Shown here: piece after piece, positions 15,857 through 24,668 of the stretch | How the letters are laid out: every line of letters begins with the position of its first letter | Position numbering within the stretch: the stretch's first letter is position 1 | Source of the DNA: Actinomycetota bacterium | GTDB lineage: Bacteria > Actinomycetota > Acidimicrobiia > Acidimicrobiales > Ilumatobacteraceae | NCBI GenBank assembly: GCA_947454105.1 | Contig: CANGIP010000009.1 | Coordinates: 1 to 64,000, forward strand | Direction: 5' to 3' | Length of the DNA stretch: 64,000 nucleotides | Position numbers and translations under genes: made by a program | Notes under the pieces: generated by a model | Database searches by the model: none | Told to the model about the DNA's origin: nothing | The model's input: only the letters and a program-made list of their open reading frames with translations

Positions 15857-18358
15857 ATGGCGATGAAAACAGCAGAATCTGACAACCAGAAACAACAAGG
15901 CGCAACATCCGAGCCTGCCCACGTCTCTTCGCCATCTGCTTCCACAAGTACGCTCGTCGCTCCCGCAACAACCGCGTCTGTTGAGGGTTTGCAACTTCTT
16001 GTTCAAGCTCGCCTCAGTGTCAGTTCGCCGAATGACCCGTTTGAACACGAAGCCGAATCAATGGCCGACGAATTCGTCAAGAGCATTCACGGACGAACAG
16101 TGTCAGCACCCTCTTCATCGGCCGGATCAATTGCTCGATCTGTTCCTGACAGTGGTCTCGTTGAAGGTGGTGGAGGTGGACTCGCGACAACCGACGACAC
16201 CGCAAGTGCAATCATGTCGGCACGCTCCGGTGGCCAATCTTTAAGTGGTGACGTACGAGCACGCTTTGAAGGATTCTTTGGTGCCGATCTCGGTGGCGTA
16301 AAAATTCACAACGACGGCACATCAGACAACTTGTGTCGATCAATTAACGCCGAAGCATTCACAACTGGCAATGACGTTTTCTTTTCATCACGCAACTTCA
16401 AACCTGGAAGTTCAAGTGGAGACCATCTGCTCGCACACGAACTCACCCACGTTGTGCAACAAGGCAACGCACCCGCACTCTCACGCCGAGCGGTGCCCGA
16501 AATTCAACGCCGGTGGCCATTTTCTTCAAGTACTAAAGAGGAGCCCAAAAAGGAACCTGCTGGTACGACAGCGAGGCATGACGGTGCAAGGCAAACTGGC
16601 TCAACGGCAGGACAACTGATTGGACTTGGTCAGTTACCAGCGGGTGCAGCAAAAGCAAAATTGGAAAACCCAGACATAACCGTAGCGAGTCAGCAAAGTA
16701 CAGATGCCAAGGCGGCGGGAGATTCTGTCGATTCTTTTGGCTTGATTGCCTCGACCGCCGCTCTGTTTTCGGCGATGGTGCGATTGCTTTCGGAATGGAA
16801 TAGTGAGTCCTACGCATCATCTCGTAATCAACTTGTTGCAGCAGTTAAAGCAGGAATAGACGCTGCTAAAAATTCCACGAGTTTGGCTCAAACAGCTGGC
16901 GCAACGATCGCTACTGGAGCCATTCCTGGTTTAGGTCTTGCAATAAATGTCATCGACTTTGCGTGGCAATGCATCAAATTTGATGAAGTCAGCGCAACCC
17001 TCGCCAAGACTAAATTTAAAATTCAACAACTCGAGCAAAAAGCGGACAAGACTCATGCTGATAAAATACTTTTGGTTTCACTGACGCAGTTATTAGAGTC
17101 CACTAAATCGGAAGATAAACGCACGATTGTCAGAATGACTGCGGATTGCGTTGGAATGTTGGGGCAACTACTTGTTTTAACAGGAGTCGGTGGAATCGCA
17201 GGCGGGGTGCTGGTCGTCACCGGCGCTGCAATGGCTGGGCTGACAGCGCTTCAGTCGAAGATCGTAGAATGGTCCTCTGCTGGGACAATCTTGGAATCTC
17301 GAACAAAACTTGCAGTAGCTAAAGCTGCTTTAGAAGCACACGAGAATAAAGAACCTGGTGATCCGGCGTTAGATGAGGAAGAAAAAGCGAAGTTAACTAA
17401 GGATGTTGAAAACTTGTCGCTCGAGAATGTGGGCGTTGATGCATACGCTGCCGCGATCGAGCTCATTAAGTACAGCGCTGGAGCAGTTGACACTGAAGGA
17501 AAATTTGATAGTGACGCGGTTGCGTTGCTTTCCAGTTTTGGTCTTGACGCTAAATGGTTGAAGGCTTATCGAGATAGCAAAGACAAGGATGCAATGCTTG
17601 ATAAAGGCGCAAAAATCATTTGCGAATTTGTCGGAAAAGCTCCAAACCCGTTGAACCTCAAGCAAGATCTAATCAAGGCCGGCCAGAAAGCGTGGGGTGC
17701 AATTTCGTTTGTCGCCACTGGCGCCTGGTACTTCGTTTGTTGGGGAGGTAGGCAAATAGCCCGATTGACGGTTGCCGGTGCAAAAGCGGGTTATGAAAAA
17801 ATTCTCACACCACTTTGGAATGCCGCTATGGCGACCCCCGGTCTTATTTGGGATTTCTTTCAGGCGGCTGCAAAACTTACGGCGAATGCCGCGACCGCAT
17901 TGGGCGATGCAGCAGTGAGCGGATACGAAGCAGTGAAAAAGAAAATCAAGGGAGAAGATCCGCCTTATTTTGCCAATGAAGGAGACACTGTTGTACGAAC
18001 TTCTGTTGAAGTGACACCCATTATTAAGTCTTACTTCGCAGAAAAAGCTGCTCGCGGCACGGACGTGAAACCAGGAACCGTCACTGATCTCCTGAAGGCA
18101 CCCTACAAAAAGTTTGTCGCAATAGCAAAGGTTTCTCACACCGACGGAAGCGCACCTTTTGCCGGCGCTGACGTACAAATGTCTATCGTTGACACAACAG
18201 TCAAGACTCTCATATGTCAACATGCTCCGAATCGCGTTGACAAGTCGTCGGTCAAGTGCGGAATGGGCAAAGTTGACTTCAAGTACGTTGGTAGCGAAAA
18301 GGCCAAGACCAAGGGTTGGTTTGCAAGTTGGCGTGGACGCGAAGCCGTTGAAGATTGA
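15857..18358 (+). CDS. DUF4157 (eCIS-core) domain protein with hydrophobic central region, orphan putative effector
   Basis: Residues ~60-210 match the DUF4157 domain: DPFEHEAESMADEFV, GGQSLSGDVRARFEGFFGAD, VKIHNDGTSDNLCRSINAEA, FTTGNDVFFSS, and HELTHVVQQ at residues 194-202, a HExxH-type motif that may bind zinc. The domain is known mostly from proteins associated with extracellular contractile injection systems. The following ~450 residues hold several hydrophobic helices (GATIATGAIPGLGLAINVI, LVLTGVGGIAGGVLVVTGAA, ISFVATGAWYFVCWGG) that could insert in membranes. The last ~120 residues (from TSVEVTPIIKSYF) form a soluble-looking module. No sheath, tube or baseplate gene is in the window. 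Start ATG 15857; ATG 15863 with AGGTGG fits better for ribosome spacing. Confidence 0.8.
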   Translation: MAMKTAESDNQKQQGATSEPAHVSSPSASTSTLVAPATTASVEGLQLLVQARLSVSSPNDPFEHEAESMADEFVKSIHGRTVSAPSSSAGSIARSVPDSGLVEGGGGGLATTDDTASAIMSARSGGQSLSGDVRARFEGFFGADLGGVKIHNDGTSDNLCRSINAEAFTTGNDVFFSSRNFKPGSSSGDHLLAHELTHVVQQGNAPALSRRAVPEIQRRWPFSSSTKEEPKKEPAGTTARHDGARQTGSTAGQLIGLGQLPAGAAKAKLENPDITVASQQSTDAKAAGDSVDSFGLIASTAALFSAMVRLLSEWNSESYASSRNQLVAAVKAGIDAAKNSTSLAQTAGATIATGAIPGLGLAINVIDFAWQCIKFDEVSATLAKTKFKIQQLEQKADKTHADKILLVSLTQLLESTKSEDKRTIVRMTADCVGMLGQLLVLTGVGGIAGGVLVVTGAAMAGLTALQSKIVEWSSAGTILESRTKLAVAKAALEAHENKEPGDPALDEEEKAKLTKDVENLSLENVGVDAYAAAIELIKYSAGAVDTEGKFDSDAVALLSSFGLDAKWLKAYRDSKDKDAMLDKGAKIICEFVGKAPNPLNLKQDLIKAGQKAWGAISFVATGAWYFVCWGGRQIARLTVAGAKAGYEKILTPLWNAAMATPGLIWDFFQAAAKLTANAATALGDAAVSGYEAVKKKIKGEDPPYFANEGDTVVRTSVEVTPIIKSYFAEKAARGTDVKPGTVTDLLKAPYKKFVAIAKVSHTDGSAPFAGADVQMSIVDTTVKTLICQHAPNRVDKSSVKCGMGKVDFKYVGSEKAKTKGWFASWRGREAVED

Positions 18359-19188
18359 TGCTCGAAATTCACCACACGCTTTCATCGTTCGGAATTTCAC
18401 TGCTCCTTCCCCCGGGGTACTACCCCAATCTTGACGACAGTGAACTTGCGTCAATCGCCAAGATTGTCGATATCGAAGATCTGGCCCCCGACAATCCTGA
18501 GTTGATCATGTCGGTTCGTCGCTGGCGCACCAATGATGCAATCAACCTCAGTGCAGAGATGTGCACACATTTTCATCTGTATGAATTGGAAGATGCACAT
18601 CAATGGACATCCCTTTCGCGGGCCTCAACAAGTGATGGCCAAGTTGGTTCAATTCAAAATTTTGAATGCCACAGTGGCGAAGTTGGATTCGTCGCAACAT
18701 TTGATCTCATCAACGACATCGTGACATTTCGAGCGACATGGCCAAGCGACTATCCAGTTTTCGGTGAACAGCTCACGACCATCGTCGAATCAGCGCGCTA
18801 CCTCAAACCTGGTGATGTGATGTCCGAGAAAACTTCGATTGTGCAACCCATGATTGGAGTCTCAGCGGTACCCGGCGACTGGCTCGTCGACGAACCCGAG
18901 TTTTCATCTCTTCGCATAGTGAATGGGGACAATGTCTGGTTAATTCACCAAATGTTTGAGTTACCAGTACTTGATAACTCATGGATAGAACTACCCAACG
19001 ATGTCGGCGACAGTCTGTATCAATTTCGTATGTTCCGTAATGCCGAAAGCACGGGACTTGTCGGAATACTCGATGGTCCTCGTAAATATCTCATCGAAGG
19101 TCTCGTCATCAATCCATCTGATTTCGCTGAACTCATGCGAATCTCTGAATCGGTGCGAATACATCCGCAAATTGAATGGAACGTCTAG
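18358..19188 (+). CDS. Unknown protein with two DcrB/PsbP-like halves, coupled to the DUF4157 gene
   Basis: The ATG overlaps the stop of the DUF4157 gene (TGATG), so the two are translated together. The 276-residue product seems to consist of two related beta-rich halves: one beginning IHHTLSSFGISLLLPPGYYP and one beginning GVSAVPGDWLVDEPEFSS; each resembles the small DcrB/PsbP-like fold in outline. There is no signal peptide or membrane segment. Coupling suggests a dedicated partner such as a chaperone, adaptor or immunity protein, but there is no direct evidence. An upstream TTG (18355) is in frame but less likely as start. Confidence 0.6.
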   Translation: MLEIHHTLSSFGISLLLPPGYYPNLDDSELASIAKIVDIEDLAPDNPELIMSVRRWRTNDAINLSAEMCTHFHLYELEDAHQWTSLSRASTSDGQVGSIQNFECHSGEVGFVATFDLINDIVTFRATWPSDYPVFGEQLTTIVESARYLKPGDVMSEKTSIVQPMIGVSAVPGDWLVDEPEFSSLRIVNGDNVWLIHQMFELPVLDNSWIELPNDVGDSLYQFRMFRNAESTGLVGILDGPRKYLIEGLVINPSDFAELMRISESVRIHPQIEWNV

Positions 19189-19200
19189 CGTTAGAGAGCC

Positions 19201-19779
19201 ATGAGTCAATTCAACGCCGACTATTACAAACGCTTTTACGGTCGCGGCGGAGTCCATGATAAAAAGCGCATCGCCCAACTCGGATCTGCCGTTCACAATA
19301 TGTGTGCTTGGTGGGGCGTTGCTCCTAAGTCCGTTCTTGACATTGGTGCCGGGCCAGGGCTCTGGCGCGATTGGTATCACGAAAACTTTCCGAACGTACG
19401 CGTGACATCAACCGATGTCAGCGAATATGCCTGCAAAAAATTTGGGCATCAACGTCGTGATATTTCGCAATGGACTCCACCACGCGCCTTTGATCTAGTG
19501 ATCTGTCATGGTGTCTTGCAATACCCCGATGACAAAGCCGTCGAATCAGCAGTCATTAACATTGCTGCTGCAACTCGCCATGTTTTATATCTAGAAATTC
19601 CGACGATGCTCGACTTCCACACAATCGTTGATTCATCGTCTACCGACATGGAAGTTCATCAACGACCTGGCGATTGGTATCGCGAATTGCTGGATCCTTA
19701 TTTTGTCCAAGCTGGCGCTGGATTATGGGTTCGCCGCGGCGGCAACGTGCTGCTGTACGAACTTGAAGGTACGAAGTAA
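19201..19779 (+). CDS. Class I SAM-dependent methyltransferase
   Basis: A 192-residue Rossmann methyltransferase: SVLDIGAGPGLWRDWYHENF is motif I (SAM-binding glycine loop), TSTDVSEYACKKFG holds the acidic residue after strand 2, and FDLVICHGVLQYPDD is motif IV. The substrate is unknown. It begins 12 bp after the preceding gene, so it may be part of the DUF4157 operon, where it could modify a partner protein, or may simply be co-located. It ends 3 bp from the convergent dehydrogenase gene. Confidence 0.8.
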   Translation: MSQFNADYYKRFYGRGGVHDKKRIAQLGSAVHNMCAWWGVAPKSVLDIGAGPGLWRDWYHENFPNVRVTSTDVSEYACKKFGHQRRDISQWTPPRAFDLVICHGVLQYPDDKAVESAVINIAAATRHVLYLEIPTMLDFHTIVDSSSTDMEVHQRPGDWYRELLDPYFVQAGAGLWVRRGGNVLLYELEGTK

Positions 19780-19782
19780 CTT

Positions 19783-21066
19783 CTACGCAGTCGTTGACTT
19801 GCGAACCGGACGAAACCAACCCGGATCATCGGTGCGAGTAGGAGATGGCCATTGACCTTCACCCATCTCAACCATTCCATGTGGGGCTCCATATTCAGCC
19901 AGTAGCTCCAGATACGGAACTGCATCAAATGCTTCAGGTCCGCGAACCCCAGAGTGTTTCCAAGTACCACTGGCAATGAGTTCGAGAGCAACCACCGGAC
20001 AGATTGCGGTTTGCCACAACACTGCCTGACAACCCCAATCCCCCATTGTTTGCTGGTTATCTACCACGTGATACAGATACACCTCACGTGGCTGGCCATC
20101 TTTGGTGCCTTTGACCCAAGTTCCGGCACACGTTTTGCCGGTCATTAAGTGGCCGAGTTTTGCTGGGTTGGGTAACACAGCTGCAAGTACATCGCGCGGT
20201 GCCACTTTCACGTCACCGACCGGAATCTTCTCTGCCGAATCAAGACCGAGATACGCAAAAGTCTTTAACCAATTGATGAAATCGGTACCGAGTCCGTATT
20301 TGAAAGTCACTCGATTGCACTCAATTTCTCGAGGCATCAACAACACTTCTTCGTGCTCAACATTCACACACTCAATAGGACCAATGCCTTCAGGGAAATG
20401 AAAAACTTCTGGCTCACTGAAACAATTCGTTGTGAATATGCCGCGTGACTTTTCCCAGACCAATGGCGGGTTTAAACATTCTTCAATCGTTGTCCAGATC
20501 GAGAAGGTTGGCGCAAAGTCGTAGCCCTCAATCGCCAAGTTGGCACCATCTCGAACTCCGATCTCATCAATCGCATCAAACAGATGATCACTGGCATAAC
20601 GGGCAAAGACATCAGACAAACCCGGCTCAACACCCATACCAACAAGTGCAAGTAGACCTTTATCGACCCAGGCATCATGGGCGGCAAGTTGCTCTTTACC
20701 CAAAATGTCACCGACTTGGTTATATGGATCTGTTGGGTGTGGGTGACTGAGGTTCATCGCCATGTCGACGTAATGGACTCCGGCGGTAAAACAAGCTCGA
20801 AAGATGGGTTCGTTCAACCGTGGGTCGCATGCATTCACCACGATGTCAGCATTTACTTCGCGAATGAGAGCAACAATGTTGTCTTCGCTGCGAGCGTCTA
20901 ATTGCACAGCCCGAAAACGCCCGGGGTCGTCAAGTACTGCAATTGCCCGTTGTGCCGATTCGATGGAGACATCGGCCAAGGTAAATGATTGAAAAAAGGA
21001 GCGGCTTTCCGCAATGGAAGCCATAGATGCACCGACGCCACCAGCGCCGATAACGAGGATATTCAT
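19783..21066 (-). CDS. Saccharopine dehydrogenase / carboxynorspermidine dehydrogenase family protein
   Basis: Starts with the NAD(P) Rossmann motif MNILVIGAGGVGASMASIAE and continues with FTLADVSIESAQRAI, then NACDPRLNEPIFRAC and GVHYVDMAM, all typical of the saccharopine dehydrogenase NADP-binding domain. A C-terminal domain follows (427 aa total). Members reduce imines formed between an amine and an oxo-acid, in lysine or polyamine metabolism; which one is not evident. ATG 21066 is chosen because the glycine motif follows immediately; the frame extends 20 codons further upstream without homology. It is divergent from the SnoaL-like gene. Confidence 0.85.
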   Translation of the reverse strand: MNILVIGAGGVGASMASIAESRSFFQSFTLADVSIESAQRAIAVLDDPGRFRAVQLDARSEDNIVALIREVNADIVVNACDPRLNEPIFRACFTAGVHYVDMAMNLSHPHPTDPYNQVGDILGKEQLAAHDAWVDKGLLALVGMGVEPGLSDVFARYASDHLFDAIDEIGVRDGANLAIEGYDFAPTFSIWTTIEECLNPPLVWEKSRGIFTTNCFSEPEVFHFPEGIGPIECVNVEHEEVLLMPREIECNRVTFKYGLGTDFINWLKTFAYLGLDSAEKIPVGDVKVAPRDVLAAVLPNPAKLGHLMTGKTCAGTWVKGTKDGQPREVYLYHVVDNQQTMGDWGCQAVLWQTAICPVVALELIASGTWKHSGVRGPEAFDAVPYLELLAEYGAPHGMVEMGEGQWPSPTRTDDPGWFRPVRKSTTA

Positions 21067-21128
21067 ACAAGTCCGTTTCAGGAACGCCTCGCTGCGAGGC
21101 GTACCCACAGTCTTGCCTACCGACAACC

Positions 21129-21134
21129 TACGCT
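21129..21134 (+). promoter_or_regulatory. Putative -10 box (TACGCT) of a near-leaderless transcript
   Basis: TACGCT lies 6 bases before ATG 21141 in the short divergent gap; no Shine-Dalgarno precedes the start, so translation from a leaderless mRNA is plausible. The -35 element is unclear. Confidence 0.35.
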
Positions 21135-21140
21135 GGTGTC

Positions 21141-21590
21141 ATGAACCCGACTCTTGAAGAACGCTTGCGACGACTTGAAGACATTTTGGCGATTCAACAG
21201 CTGTTTATTGACTATGGGCTTGCCCTGGATACAGGTGACCTTGATGCCTATGCCCAACTCTTTGCGACCGCTGGCACTGTCAATCTTGGGCCAATTGGTC
21301 GGGCCACTGGACGAAGCGAAATTCGTGCTCTGATGGCTCAAACGTTAGAAGGACTTGTCGGGTCCTCATTTCACATTGTGAGTAGCCCCCAAATCAATTT
21401 GCATGGAGATATTGCGACGTCACAGGTGATGTGGACAGTGATTCATCGAGACAAGAATGGTCAACCTCAAGTCACCATGATCGGCAAACATCACGATGAA
21501 CTCATTCGTGAAAATGGCGAATGGAAGATTCAAACTCGAAAAGGAACGGTTGATATCCCGTCAAAATATCGAGCACCAGAAATTTTGTAA
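21141..21590 (+). CDS. SnoaL-like / NTF2-fold protein
   Basis: A 149-residue single domain of the SnoaL-like cone-shaped fold: LEDILAIQQLFIDYGLALDT followed by GDLDAYAQLFATAGTVNLG is the characteristic start (helices then Y...D...F), and SSFHIVSSPQINLHGDIATS holds the central His. Members act as small hydratases, dehydratases or isomerases, or as non-catalytic binding domains; here no reaction can be assigned. It stands alone between two minus-strand genes. Confidence 0.8.
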   Translation: MNPTLEERLRRLEDILAIQQLFIDYGLALDTGDLDAYAQLFATAGTVNLGPIGRATGRSEIRALMAQTLEGLVGSSFHIVSSPQINLHGDIATSQVMWTVIHRDKNGQPQVTMIGKHHDELIRENGEWKIQTRKGTVDIPSKYRAPEIL

Positions 21591-21602
21591 CTACGCGCCT
21601 AC

Positions 21603-22070
21603 CTAGCGTGACAAAATTTCGAGAACTTGATTCACACGTCCGGCATGAATGGTTTCTTCACGACCATTGAGCCGCAACAATTTTTCAACTTCAGGATCGG
21701 TTTCTTGATCGGCCCATGCTTGGTACCCAGCGTCGCCGCTCATTTCTCCTTGCACAATGCCGTGAAACATTTCAACAGAAATTTCATCAGGCATCGGAAT
21801 TGACAACAGCGTGGAGACTTCTGCTGACGGTTCCCATTCATGACCAAGGCGAATCGAAATTGCCTTAGCGATGCGACGAGCATGTGCTAATTCTTCACGA
21901 CCATTACGACGCAAGAGTTCGGCTGCTTCTTCGTTGCCGATGCGTTCGGCCAACATGTTGTAGAACTCTTCGCCACTCAATTCAAGGCGATAGATGGTTT
22001 CCATTGCCTTAACGTCAAGGATGCCTGCACCATTTAAGGCGGCAGCTGCGGTGTAAAAATTCTCTTCCAC
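21603..22070 (-). CDS. Ferritin-like / rubrerythrin-like di-iron protein
   Basis: A four-helix protein of 155 aa with two Glu...ExxH pairs: RLELSGEEFY with REELAHARR, and GEMSGDAGY with REETIHAGR. These six residues form the carboxylate-bridged di-iron site of rubrerythrin and ferritin-like proteins. There is no C-terminal rubredoxin domain, so electron transfer would need a partner. Likely role is peroxide detoxification or iron handling. It lies 64 bp after the pentapeptide lipoprotein gene on the same strand; no obvious separate promoter was noted. Confidence 0.85.
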   Translation of the reverse strand: MEENFYTAAAALNGAGILDVKAMETIYRLELSGEEFYNMLAERIGNEEAAELLRRNGREELAHARRIAKAISIRLGHEWEPSAEVSTLLSIPMPDEISVEMFHGIVQGEMSGDAGYQAWADQETDPEVEKLLRLNGREETIHAGRVNQVLEILSR

Positions 22071-22134
22071 TGTTCAATCTCCTTAATCACAGACCAATCG
22101 GTCACAGATGACGAAGAGAACGATAGTCAATGAA

Positions 22135-22944
22135 TCAGTAATCAGGCGGTACGAAGCCTGCCGGCCAGATCGTTGTGTCATCCCAGACAATCCCCGACAT
22201 TGAAACTCGAGTGAGTTGAGCACCAGTCAAGTTGGCACCAAAAAAGTAGGCATAATCCAGCGTCGCACCAATGAGGTTGGCTCCGGTCAGGTTGGCGCCT
22301 GTGAAATCAGCTCCCGTGAGGTCCATGCCTGACATGATTGCCCCAGATAGGTTCGCTCCTTGAAAATTAGCGTAGAACAACTCTCGGCCTCGAAGATCAA
22401 CATTGTGACAATCAGCTTGCGGCATCACGTCACACTCAGGAGCGATCGTCGGAGTCGGCCGAGTTCGTCGTGCGATTGTCGTTGTCGTCGTCTGAGCAAT
22501 TGTCGGGACAGTTGTGACAGAGACGCTACGAGGTCTTGTTGTTGTCGTTATTTTTGGTGATGTTGTTTGGGTCCGCAAAGTTGTGGTGGGAACAACTCTT
22601 GGATTGGTCGATGATGTAACGGTGGGTGCGGTCACATTCGCCGATGATCCACTTGCAATAACTCGTGCAACCACAGTCTTTGATGACACATCACTTGATG
22701 GGGACAAGGTCGCTTCTGGAATCGTTGCAACAACAGTTGAGTCAATCGGCGCATTTTCAACACTATTTAGAGTTGTCATCGATTCGCCTGATCCAGCAAT
22801 ATTTGATGTGCCCAACTCATTTTGTTGAGTTATTCTTCCAACTGAGTGCGTGTCATCACTTGATGTTGCACTGGGATTTTCTTGCCCACAAGCAACGGTC
22901 AACAACGTTGCGCCCACGATCAATCCGATTGCCCAATGCCTCAC
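22135..22944 (-). CDS. Pentapeptide-repeat lipoprotein with long Thr/Ser-rich stalk
   Basis: The signal peptide ends in the lipobox LTVAC (Cys19 lipidated). Residues ~25-165 are a low-complexity Ser/Thr/Pro/Val stalk. The C-terminal ~85 residues contain about ten A(D/N)LxG-type pentapeptides (FQGANLSGAIMSGMDLTGAD, FTGANLTGANLIGA), which fold as a right-handed quadrilateral beta-helix. Displayed outside the membrane, it would present a rod-like surface; its binding partner is unknown. Unlike Qnr-type gyrase-protecting repeats it is exported, so a DNA-mimic role is unlikely. Thr-rich codon repeats produce antisense frames. Confidence 0.85.
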   Translation of the reverse strand: MRHWAIGLIVGATLLTVACGQENPSATSSDDTHSVGRITQQNELGTSNIAGSGESMTTLNSVENAPIDSTVVATIPEATLSPSSDVSSKTVVARVIASGSSANVTAPTVTSSTNPRVVPTTTLRTQTTSPKITTTTRPRSVSVTTVPTIAQTTTTTIARRTRPTPTIAPECDVMPQADCHNVDLRGRELFYANFQGANLSGAIMSGMDLTGADFTGANLTGANLIGATLDYAYFFGANLTGAQLTRVSMSGIVWDDTTIWPAGFVPPDY

Positions 22945-23011
22945 GCGCTCAAACTAATTGCTCCTACTTGACCCAAGTTGGCTCACAGGTTGCCACAAGG
23001 TGAACAAAGGG

Positions 23012-23638
23012 TTATAGGTTCACCAAAGTGCCAAATAGAGAGCCCACGATGGCACCGGTCGGCTTAACGGTGGGTAGACATTTTGACCAATCGCGCTCGC
23101 TGTCAATTAAATTCAATATTGCTTGGCTATACGCATTGTCTTTTGCTGACCACATCGCGGTTTGTGCTGCTTCATGTGAGCCCGTCACAAGTGAACCCAC
23201 TGAACCATTCACTAGACGCCAACGAATGTAATCAGCAGGTGAACATGCGAAATGCATTTTTTGCCAAATCTCAGTCTCACTTCGATGTAGCCACGACAAC
23301 TTAGTCACGGTATGCAGATGACTCGGGACAACTCCAACTTCATGAGTCCACCACTGCTCATCAAATTTCTTGAGGCACCACTGCGCATCATCTTGTGAAG
23401 CCGTGTCGCTTGCCCAAATGATTGGCCGAAGCGGTGTGCCATCGTGACTCAAAACGACAAGACCACCTTCGCTACCATCAACGGCGATATTTGAAAGATT
23501 GCTGAAATCAATTCCCTCGAGTGCAGCGATGACTGCCGCTACATAATCATCAGCATGATCGCTGTCAACCACAATCGGTCCCACATCGTTCGCAGTAAAG
23601 CCATGCGGAGATACAACGATCTGAATGATTGCGGCCAT
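23012..23638 (-). pseudogene. FGGY-family carbohydrate kinase remnant (N-domain only)
   Basis: The 208-residue product matches the middle of the FGGY N-domain: GGLVVLSHDGTPLRPIIWAS, KLSWLHRSETEIW, ACSPADYIRWRLVNGSVGS, then KPTGAIVGSLFG at the end. Two essential parts are absent: the N-terminal D-x-G-T phosphate loop is replaced by unrelated sequence (MAAIIQIVVSPHGF), and the whole ATP-binding C-domain (about 240 residues) is missing. It therefore cannot be a normal sugar kinase. It sits 12 bp after a class II aldolase, the usual partner of such kinases (rhamnulose, fuculose or ribulose pathways), suggesting decay of a former sugar pathway. A non-catalytic role cannot be excluded because the remaining frame is intact. 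Confidence 0.6.
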
Positions 23639-23650
23639 AGTTCTACTCTG

Positions 23651-24403
23651 TCACGAATTGTTCAGAAGTGTTGGGTCTGCGCGAAGTTCTTGGCGAACCA
23701 TCGCTTCCCAAAAACCATGAAACTTGTCCCCGTCCGAGTTTTTCATTCGGTCAATAAACCACTGGGGTAAAGGTGACGTCATGTCACCACCAGCAACGCG
23801 AACATGCCACGCGCGCTGACAACGCTGTTCAAGTGCCACGGCACGTTGATGAACCGCACGTATTGAATTGCCGAGTACAAAAGTTCCGTGACCTGCGAGC
23901 AAAACCAGATCAGCATTGCCCATCGCTGCCACTGCACCAGCGGCCGATCCCGGATCATCAACACTTCCGCCGTATTCGCCGACCAGAACAAGGTCTCCCC
24001 CGCCGCCAAGCACACTGGACTGATCAAGTGCTGGCGGTATTTCACCGAGATCAGCCCACACGGTTCCGAATAACGGATGATTGTGCACAGCTACTTCAAC
24101 ATCTGGACGAGCCTTGTGTAATTCGAGATGCAAAGGGATTCCCAGTGGAACCGGCCAATCACCTTCGACCAAGTTGCCGTCCATATCAATCCGAATGATG
24201 TGCTCAGGTCGAAGTTCATTCCACAACAGCAACCACGGATTACAGAGCAACGTTCCGTCATGCATATTGACCGTGATATGTCCGGCCAAATGATCGTTGT
24301 ATCCCTCACGCCACAAAGTTCGAGCTAAAAGAGCGATCTCTTGCTTGATTGTGAGCTCAGGCAAGAGTCGATCACGGGTTGGTTCAAATGCCTGCTCGGT
24401 CAT
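23651..24403 (-). CDS. Class II aldolase/adducin family protein
   Basis: A 250-residue zinc aldolase-fold protein. EGYNDHLAGHITVNMHDGTL is the substrate phosphate/oxyanion region, and EVAVHNHPLFGTVWADLGEI has the metal-binding His pair (HNHP). LVLLAGHGTFVLGNSIRAV has the third His, so the zinc site is complete. Such enzymes cleave or epimerise sugar phosphates (fuculose-1-P aldolase, ribulose-5-P epimerase) or act on hydroxy-acids. The actual substrate is unknown; the neighbouring kinase is truncated. The start ATG is at 24403, without a strong ribosome-binding site. Confidence 0.85.
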   Translation of the reverse strand: MTEQAFEPTRDRLLPELTIKQEIALLARTLWREGYNDHLAGHITVNMHDGTLLCNPWLLLWNELRPEHIIRIDMDGNLVEGDWPVPLGIPLHLELHKARPDVEVAVHNHPLFGTVWADLGEIPPALDQSSVLGGGGDLVLVGEYGGSVDDPGSAAGAVAAMGNADLVLLAGHGTFVLGNSIRAVHQRAVALEQRCQRAWHVRVAGGDMTSPLPQWFIDRMKNSDGDKFHGFWEAMVRQELRADPTLLNNS

Positions 24404-24520
24404 GACTTCTATTCTTACCGATTGATGATCGCTACGGTGATCTGCACTCGCTCATTGGTTTTTCTGGTGGCAGAAACAACAGATGTTCCATTAGTTTTCG
24501 CCACCAGTTCGCCACCAGTT

Positions 24521-24640
24521 GGGATGCTCGTCGCTGGCTCGTGGTTGACTCACTGACGTCGCCCACACACCATTGTTCTCTTTCGAGTCTGGGCCGTGGG
24601 CTCAGTCAATGTTCGTCTCCCCCGACCAGCTACGCATCCC
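24521..24640. repeat. 120-bp palindromic repeat element, copy 1
   Basis: Begins GGGATGCTCGTCGCTGG and ends CCAGCTACGCATCCC, so the ends are imperfect inverted repeats; inner parts (GTTGACT...GCCCACACACC and GTGGGCTCAGTCAA) are also complementary. The first 50 bases match copy 2 (24975-25094) at 47 positions, and the last ~44 match at about 90%, while the centre differs. Length is the same in both. It lies in the gap between the aldolase start and the HNH fragment, preceded by a doubled GCCACCAGTT. It resembles a MITE or REP-like hairpin element. Confidence 0.75.
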
Positions 24641-24668
24641 GCCGAGATTCCCAACCCCACCAACTCAA

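Noticed and set aside
15857-18358. Part of a contractile injection gene cluster
   Set aside because: No sheath, tube, baseplate or AAA ATPase genes of such systems occur anywhere in the window.
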